Assembly: GCA_018398805.1 (NCBI GenBank)
Contig: JAGFBZ010000174.1
Span: forward strand, 1 to 64,000
Direction: 5' to 3'
DNA length: 64,000 nt
DNA from: Hirundichthys speculiger
Lineage: Eukaryota > Chordata > Actinopteri > Beloniformes > Exocoetidae
This document shows, one piece after another, positions 46,701 to 55,700 of this stretch (the stretch's first letter is position 1; every line of letters starts with the position of its first letter). Position numbers and translations under genes: made by a program. The notes below the pieces were generated by a model. The model made no database searches. It was not told where the DNA came from and was given only the letters and a program-made list of their open reading frames with translations.

Positions 46701-49700
46701 GGGAGGAGCCGTGGGTGACCTGTGCTTGTGCCGCTGCAGGACTCGGACCTGCGGAGCGCCCTGCTGCTGGAGCAGGCGGCCCACTGCTTCATTAACATGA
46801 GAAACCCCATGGTGCGCAAGTTCGCCTTCCACATGATCCTGGCTGGGCATCGCTTCAGCAAAGCTGGACAGGTGAGTGTCCTCACTGCCTCTGACTGGAG
46901 CCTGGCGCCAGGTTCTGCCTCTGACTGGAGCCTGGCGCCAGGTTCTGCCTCTGACTGGAGCCTGGCGCCAGGTTCTGCCTCTGACTGGAGCCTGAGCCCT
47001 CTGGCCAGGTTCTGCCTCTGACTGGAGCCTGCGCCAGGTTCTGCCTCTGACTGGAGCCTGGCGCCAGGTTCTGCCTCTGACTGGAGCCTGGCGCCAGGTT
47101 CTGCCTCTGACTGGAGCCTGGCGCCAGGTTCTGCCTCTGACTGGAGCCTGGCGCCAGGTTCTGCCTCTGACTGGAGCCTGGCGCCAGGTTCTGCCTCTGA
47201 CTGGAGCCTGGCGCCAGGTTCTGCCTCTGACTGGAGCCTGGCGCCAGGTTCTGCCTCTGACTGGAGCCTGGCGCCAGCCTTTCTGCCTCTGACTGGAGCC
47301 TGGCGCCAGGCCTGTTCTGCCTCTGACTGGAGCCTGGCGCCAGGTTCTGCCTCTGACTGGAGCCTGGCGCCAGGTTCTGCCTCTGACTGGAGCCTGGCGC
47401 CAGGTTCTGCCTCTGACTGGAGCCTGGCGCCAGGTTCTGCCTCTGACTGGAGCCTGGCGCCAGGTTCGTTCTGCCTCTGACTGGAGCCTGCGCCAGGTTT
47501 CTGCCTCTGACTGGAGCCCAGGTTCTGCCTCTGACTGGAGCCTGGCGCCAGGTTCTGCCTGCCTCTGACTGGAGCCTGGCGCCAGGTTCTGCCTCTGACT
47601 GGAGCCTGGCGCCAGGTCTGCCTCTGACTGCTCTGACTGGAGCCTGCGCCAGGTTCTGCCTCTGACTGGAGCCTGGCGCCAGGTTCTGCCTCTGACTGGA
47701 GCCTGGCGCCAGGTTCCTGCCTCTGACTGGAGCCTGGCGCCAGGTTCTGCCTCTGACTGGAGCCTGGCGCCAGGTTCTGCCTCTGACTGGAGCCTGGCGC
47801 CAGGTTCTGCCTCTGACTGGAGCCTGGCGCCAGGTTCTGCCTCTGACTGGAGCCTGGCGCCAGGTTCTGCCTCTGACTGGAGCCTGACGCCAGGTTCTGC
47901 CTCTGACTGGAGCCTGGCGCCAGGTTCTGCCTCTGACTGGAGCCTGGCGCCAGGTTCTGCCTCTGACTGGAGCCTGGCGCCAGGTTCTGCCTCTGACTGG
48001 AGCTGGGCCAGCTGCCTCTGACTGGAGCCTGGCGCCAGGTTCTGCCTCTGACTGGAGCCTGGCGCCAGGTTCTGCCTCTGACTGGAGCCTGGCGCCAGGT
48101 TCTGCCTCTGACTGGAGCCTGAGGCCAGGTTCTGCCTCTGACTGGAGCCTGGCCCCAGGTTCTGCCTCTGACTGGAGCCTGGCGCCAGGTTCTGCCTCTG
48201 ACTGGAGCCTGGCCCCAGGTTCTGCCTCTGGCTGGAGCCTGGCTCCAGGTTCTGCCTCTGGCTGGAGCCTGGCCCCAGGTTCTGCCTCTGGCTGGAGCCT
48301 GAGGCCAGGTTCTGCCTCTGACTGGAGCCTGGCCCCAGGTTCTGCCTCTGGCTGGAGCCTGGCCCCAGGTTCTGCCTCTGGCTGGAGCCTGGCCCCAGGT
48401 TCTGCCTCTGGCTGGAGCCTGGCCCCAGGTTCTGCCTCTGGCTGGAGCCTGAGGCCAGGTTCTGCCTCTGACTGGAGCCCGGCCCCAGGTTCTGCCTCTG
48501 GCTGGAGCCCGAGGCCAGGTTCTGCCTCTGGCTGGAGCCCGGCGCCAGGTTCTGCCTCTGGCTGGAGCCCGGCGCCAGGTTCTGCCTCTGGCTGGAGCCT
48601 GGCCCCAGGTTCTGTCTCTGACTGGAGCCTGGCCCCAGGTTCTGCCTCTGGCTGGAGCCTGGCCCCAGGTTCTGTCTCTGACTGGAGCCTGGCCCCAGGT
48701 TCTGTCTCTGACTGGAGCCTGGCGCCAGGTTCTGCCTCTGCCTGGAGCCTGAGGCCAGGTTCTGGCTGTGATGGACCATTTCTACACCCGTTATACACTC
48801 AACAGCCACTCTATCAGGTCCGCCTCACTAGTACCAGGTTGGACCCCTTTCTGCCTTCAGAACCGCCTTAAATCTTCATGTCATAGATCCAATAAGGTAC
48901 TGGAAACAGTCCTCAGAGATTCTGGTCCATATTGACATGACAGAACCTTTCTGCTCCACCACATCCCAAAGCTGCTGTACTGGACTGAGATCTGGAGACT
49001 GTGGAGGACATCTGAGTCCAGTGTGTTTGCAGCGTTCCTGGTTCCGGTTGTTGTGGTTGTTCACTTCAGTCCATGTCAACAGGGAAAACAGGCTTTTTAC
49101 AGTGAACGGTGGGGAGCTGAGAGCAGCAGGTGACCCATCCTTCTGTCTGGTTGTAGAGGAAGCACGCTCTGCGCTGCTACACCCAAGCCATGCAGGTGTA
49201 CAAGGACAGGGACTGGTCTCTGGCAGAGGATCACATCAACTTCACCATCGGCCGCCAGTCCTTCACCCTGGACCAGCAGGACAGCGCCGTGGCGGCCTTC
49301 AAGCAGATCCTGGTGAACGACAGCAGGCAGATGGCCACCCAGCAGGTGGCCTTCCTCAGAGAGTACCTCTACGTCCACAAGGTAACTTCACGTGTCACCT
49401 GTGTTTCAGCTGCTCCTCCTGATGCAGAGGACGTTCATGTGGCCAGGATCCAGGTGTTACAGCCTCCTTCACATCTGAAATGTTACCTGTCAGGAAATAA
49501 AAACAAAAACCGATGCAGGTTTTCTGCACCGCTGTGATGGATTTGAGGTAAAACAAGATTAAAATGTTGACTTTCAGCTTCAAGTTAAGTAGTTTCACAG
49601 AAACAAGGCATTTAAAAGTATCTAAAGCAAAGTATTTGACATAACTGAATATAATCTCGCTGCGTCTGTCAGCGGTCACATGATCAGGAAATACCGGACA

Positions 49701-52700
49701 TCCGGTGCATGCCCATATCATCACACTGCCTCCACCGTGTTGGACAGGTCTGCATCCACTCCTGGTTTCATCTGTCCAGAGAATCAGACTCAGCTCATGG
49801 GAGGATGGTTCAGTCGTACGGTTCAGTCGTGTGTGTCGGTTGTACGGTTCAGTCGTACGTGTCGGTCGTACGGTTCAGTCGTGTGTGTCAGTCGTACGGT
49901 TCAGTCGTACGGTTCAGTCGTACGTGTCGGTCGTACGGTTCAGTCGTACGTGTCAGTCGTACGGTTCAGTCGTGTGTGTCAGTCGAAGTGCTGGATGATA
50001 TGGAAAAAATCATATATCACGATATGGACTATTTTATATCACGATAACGATATATATCACGATATACCATAGTAAAGTATGTTTTCAGTTATTCTCTGAA
50101 AAGTTTGACAAAAATTTCATTGCTTACTTTTCAACTTTATTTTGAAAGGACATTTAGCTGAACTGTCACAAACATACATTTTAGTGCAGCAAAAACAGGT
50201 AGGTACAGAGGTACAGTAGCTTTCACATTTTTTTAAAGTGCACAACAGTTTCTGAGAGGAAAAACACATTTTTGCACTGAAGTTCAGCTATAAAAAATAA
50301 ACACAAATTATTTTTTAACTTTCTGAAATCTGTAAGCTTGTAGTGCAAAGTTTGCAAACCAATATAAAGTGTCTAAAGTAAACATCAGGGTTGAAGAGAA
50401 CTCTGTTTAACCTGATGCGCCCGACGAGGACGCCGGCGTCCTCATTGTGTAATAATTTTGTCTAAAAATGACTCATACAGAACGATCACTTCATTTGTCA
50501 TAGCTGTGTTTGGTATCATTGAACTCTGCAGAGTCTCCTCTTTGCAAAGATAATACCGTTTTTCTTCCATCTCTTATATATCTTGCACAAGAGGTGCCTA
50601 AATACATAAAAGCCGAAAGTTGTGAAAGTCAGCACTTACCGGTTTTCGTCGGTAAAAGTCCCAGAAAACGCGGAGAAACGGTTTGAATCCGGTCCCTGTT
50701 TGTTGACAGAGGCTTAGCTCGTCTATAAACAGAAAGATGCTCACTCGAGCGATTTTTGGTTGCTGAGAACAAGCCCTGAACAAGCTTGGTTCTTCATGTA
50801 CGGTTGAATTCTCATGATCATTTATTGAGATTTAGTGTCAATAAATGTTATTACTTATAACTAAAGCACTTTTTTGCAATTCAGTACCATATTAGAAGTG
50901 TAAAAAAGTTTGTTTGATTTCCGATCGTAGTTTTTCAAGCAGAGGAATCATCTTCCCGAAACAAAGATGGCTTGGTTTGAATTTCCGGTGATTCTCTTTG
51001 CAATGCATTTGATTGACAGCTACAAGGCGGACCTTAGATTCGTCATGTCCGCCTTTTAGAGCATAGATCAACCTTTCCAATGACGTATTGCATGTGTAAT
51101 TCGACTCTATCTGAGCTGTTTTATGTCTGCGCGTAACGGTGCGCTCCTCCAGTTGTGCCTATGCGCATTTATGCAGAGCGCTCAGCAGTGCAAGCAGCAA
51201 AATAACTCGCGTAAAATAAGATAACTTACTTCACGGTTAAATGGCTAAAAGTAAGTCAAAAACACGTTTTAGTGTCCAGGAGGCACTGGAGAAGATTTTT
51301 GAGGACTCTTCAGACAGTGAACATTATTCCTGCCTCCTCCCTGCTTGACCTTCATGCAATTGAGCCCTCATAACCTCAAAACCTTAACTGTAACATATAT
51401 TTTAAAAAGTATATATGCTCCACATGTAGTCATATATTTGTAGTCATCAAATATATTATGAATTGGTGGTTTTTACACAGTTATGTATGTTAGTATGTGA
51501 TTTATGGTAATACCAAAAACTAGTTGTAAATTTAAAAATGGCAAATTTGTGACTATTTTAACTCAAAATGATGAAAAATACCAAAATGTAAAGGAAAAAG
51601 TACCTATTGTCTCAGAATATCATTTTGGTTACCATGTGTTCATTTGGAGTCTCCAAAGAACTTTTTGGAGCTGCGCCTAGATTTTTTAATGAAAAGACCA
51701 CTGTAAAATGGTCATATGTTGTGCTATCTTCTTCAAATTTGAAACACATGTTCAGTTATAGTGTGCCTACAGCCTCATACTGTCATTTACTATTTCAGAT
51801 GAATATTCAGACTATTATTCATCCTGAAAGTCATTTTTTATTTCAGGCGGAACAAAATTTTAAATTTTTTACTGACTTCAGAGTTCCATTACTCTGTCTC
51901 TGTATCACCTAGAGTGTTCCTGACAGTTTTATAAGAAACTACAGAGTGTCTTCTTTATGGAACACTTTAATGCATCCATGTGGACAGAACAGTTTAGAAG
52001 TTACAATCATTCTAATTTGGGTATGTCATTTTAGGCGTTTTGCTAAAAAATGGGGTCAGGGTTTATCAGGTTAAGGCATTAACCATGAATAAAAGTGCAA
52101 ATATAAAAAGGCTACTTTGTAGAAGTAGATATGATTCTATCAAATTTATCGTTGCAGGTTATTTAATTACATATTTGCTGTAATAATTGATAAAATTAGG
52201 TTAGAAACGATAGAAGAGAAATGGCACGATATACACTTTTATATTGTCCCCACGATATATATCGTCATATTGCCGAGCACTAGTCAGTCGTACGGTTCAG
52301 TCGTACGGTTCAGTCGTGTGTGTGTGTCGTACGGTTCAGTCGTGTGTGTCAGTCGTACGGTTCAGTCGTGCGTGTCAGTCGTACTGTTCAGTCGTGTGTG
52401 TCAGTCGTACTGTTCAGTCGTGCGTGTCAGTCGTACGGTTCAGTCGTACGTGTCAGTCGTGTGTGTCGGTCGTACGCTTCAGTCGTACGTGTCAGTCGTA
52501 CGGTTCAGTCGTACGAGTGACACGTCTCTATGTGTCGTAACCTGATGTTACGACACGTAGAGACGTTTATAAGTAGAGGTACCACTGTACCTTCAAATAA
52601 TTAATATTTTTGTGAAACCTCCTGATTTAAAGCTGAAAGTCTACACTTTTATTTTATTTCAAACCATCAGAGGTGTTTGGAAACTATATAGCGCTGACTC

Positions 52701-55700
52701 AAGCACCGTTGACTCCTGTCCATATGTTGTTGTTGTTGTTTCTGTATGTTTCTCTTGGACGTTGTACTGGGAAGACAAATTTCACTGTGTTGGGACGCTG
52801 GCTCAGTGACAATAATAAATCTGATTCTGATTCTAATTCTTTGTCATTTTGTAAGAGTGAGATGACATAAGAAGTGGAGAAACGTTAAAGAAAGTTCTGA
52901 TCATTGTTGCACTGTAACAGCGGTTGATCAGATGGACTGGCTGAAACTAAAGATGGCGTCAGACGCTCCAGAACAGGAAGTTGGAGCGCAGATATGAGCA
53001 GGCTGTGTGTCTTCCTCAGTGTGTGCTGGAGGAAGGTGAGGCGGGCCTGCCCCAGCTGCCGCTGCCCTACATCCACAGCGCCGCCACGCGGGTCTACTTT
53101 GGACACGAGCGCCGCCTCGCAGAAGGTAACACCCCCCCAAAGGTCTGAAGGTGGAAACGGCTGAGCAGCCTCCATGGACCACGTGTGCTCAGTTCTGTGT
53201 AATGTAGCGTTGATGTTCTCTGGTCTGTTTGTGTGATAATAATCCACCCACGTTATCAGAAGCAGGTCGGTGTCTGTTAGAGCGAGCGCAGAGAGGATAA
53301 AGGTTTGTGATGTGACCGGTGCAGGAGAGAAGCAGGCCGCCACCCACGTGTCCCTGGATCAGGAGTACGACCAGGACCTGTCCGCCATGTGGTGTCAGCT
53401 GGAGGAGCAGCTGGTAGCTTCGGCCAACCGGGGGCTCGTTCCAGTCACCTTCCAGCCCACCCAGTCCTGCCTGAACAGCCAGACGGACAACCTGCGTCAC
53501 CCGCTGGCCGTGGTGGAGGGTGAGACGTCCACACGCACCTGAACCGTCCTCTGGACACCTCCAGTCTAGGATATCTCTAAATGTCTTAGTTTGACCTTTA
53601 GTTTAAGATGGATGCAGTTGAGTTGCAGTTGACACCCCCCCCACTGGAGGAGTTGATGCTGGGTGTGGAGTTTTTGGTGAATGCCTCCAGTTGAGATCGA
53701 CCGATATGGGTTTTTCAGGACCGATACCGATACGAGGAGGCCGATAACCGATATTAAGAGCCGATATTCATTTGCAGTAAAAGTGTAAAAATTGGCGTAA
53801 AAAAACAGAATAATGCAAACACTGAACTTCACTGAAATGCCTAAAGCATGTTTATTGAATCACACAAATGGAAAATAATAGCTCCAGAAGTGCCTGAATT
53901 TCCTAGACTCAGAAACATCTGTTTCAACAAGGACCCTGTCATTCAAAACTGTGTTGCTACATTATTAATGATTAATATGACAAAGGCTACATAAAAAAGT
54001 ATAATAGTTGTTATGAGTGCAGTTAAACTCCTGACAGGACACAAACAGCCTTTCAGCTTTAATGAGCTCTAACAGTATTTAAAATGTTCCACCACTTTGT
54101 TCAGATGAATCATTTCTGAATTTTACTCTCTCATCTTCCCGTTCATTTTCAGATCATCGGACCAGAAAGCTCATAGCAACATTAGTAGTTGTGAGTTGTA
54201 GAGTTTTTCACGTGTCTCTAACTACATACTATTCTCCACATTACAGACCGTGATTTCCTATTGAGCGCATCTGAATATTCGGATCTCAAAATAAATACGT
54301 GCAGTAGCTCTGGTTACTTCTCTGACCGACAGATCGATTACCTTTAACTTAAAAGCTAAATCATATGCATTTCTTCGTGTGTTTTCCATGATGAGGGTGT
54401 GTGCATGAAGCACAAAATGACTGATCTGAAGAATTTAGTGAGAGTGCGTTTGATTTACTTGAACAGTTTCATTGGTCCACTGTGACCGGTTCGGTAATTT
54501 TATTCTGACGAGGATAAACGTATTGACGGCATGAAGCTGGCCCGTAGAAATCTATACATTAGCCACATCGTTGTATAAGCTGTAGGGTTCGAATCGTGAG
54601 AAAAAGTAACAGCTTACTGTCTGGAAAGTACGGTGTATTTTCCCCGTTGCTAATACATAGTCTGCAGGGCGTTTAGAGCCAGATCGACAAACTAATTTTA
54701 TGGTAAAAGCTAAGCAGCCTCCACCTTAGCGCTCCCTAAAACAAGTGAACTGAGTTTTTTTATGCGCTCTCTTAATCACACACACATGCTTTTCTATCAT
54801 GGACTGTTTCCATGTCGATATTATCAGCAGTCTTCTTTTAAATCATTCACAGACATGTTGGGACGTAATACGAGTTAGCAGAGCTGCCGCTAAGGTTTAC
54901 TCTGCTCTTATGTTATTCTGCTGCTCACTGTAACGTTAGTAGTAGCTGTGAGATGCAGAGTTCTGGGATGTTTATTACAATTTCGGAAGAGCTTTCTGCA
55001 TTTACCTTTGACACGTGTTTTCTGTCTGGAGCTTCTCACACAAGAAAACTTTTCCTCTCACTCTCCCGTGTTTGTGATGACAGCTTCTTGTTCGGAGGCT
55101 CCGCCTCTGCTGCTCAACCAATCAGAGGACGAGGTGAATAATGCAGGAGACAGCAGGCAGGAGAGAGAGGCGCGGCTGCATCTGAGCCAGAATAAACCCA
55201 GTTTTAAATTGATTTCTTCATATCGGCCGGTCGGATTAAAAAAAGGCTGATGCCGATAATCGGCCCGACTGATAATCGGTCTGTCGATCCATAGTCTTCA
55301 AACACCTCCACTCTGGTCTCATCTGTCCAGAGGACCTTGTCCTTTGTGCTCAGATGGACCTGAACGTTTAACATCCTCACTGACACCTGCAGAGTTTGAG
55401 ACGTTGCTCCTGAGTTTTGGTGTTTTTCCTTGGATGGGAAGATTTATAACCATCCAGTGTTTTCCACTGGTACCATAGAAAATCAGCCGTTCTGGTCCTA
55501 CAGCACACTTCTGTGGTGTAGGACCAGAACAAACATCATGGCTGTGTTGTGTGGAGGTCTCCAGCTGTTCCAGTCCAGATCGATGCTGAGCTGTGCCTTC
55601 CCCCCCCTCCGTCTGTGCGTCTCCACAGAGCCCATCATTGTTGAGGTGACCTTCAGGAACCCCCTGAAGGTCTCTCTGGACCTGTCCAACCTCTCCCTCC

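Larger units (their letters stand above)
49986..52282. mobile_element. hAT-like element inserted in the minisatellite, intron 13
   Basis: Tips AAGTGCTGGATGATATGG and CATATTGCCGAGCACTA are inverted repeats with mismatches. Perfect octamers GTCAGTCG flank the element (49978-49985 and 52283-52290). Subterminal regions are rich in ATATCACGATA. A piggyBac-like element lies within it. Confidence 0.8.

Noticed and set aside
46683..48809. Two overlapping minus-strand ORFs of over 600 codons with LAPGSSQRQN-type repeats
   Set aside because: Created by the 30-bp minisatellite. Antisense to TRAPPC8 exon 12 and without splice or promoter support.
51607..51912. 101-codon ORF inside the piggyBac-like element
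   Set aside because: AT-rich, hydrophobic, with no resemblance to a transposase catalytic domain.
52244..52545. Three overlapping ORFs rich in SVVRVSRTVQS
   Set aside because: Frames of the 13-bp minisatellite, with no start or splice context.
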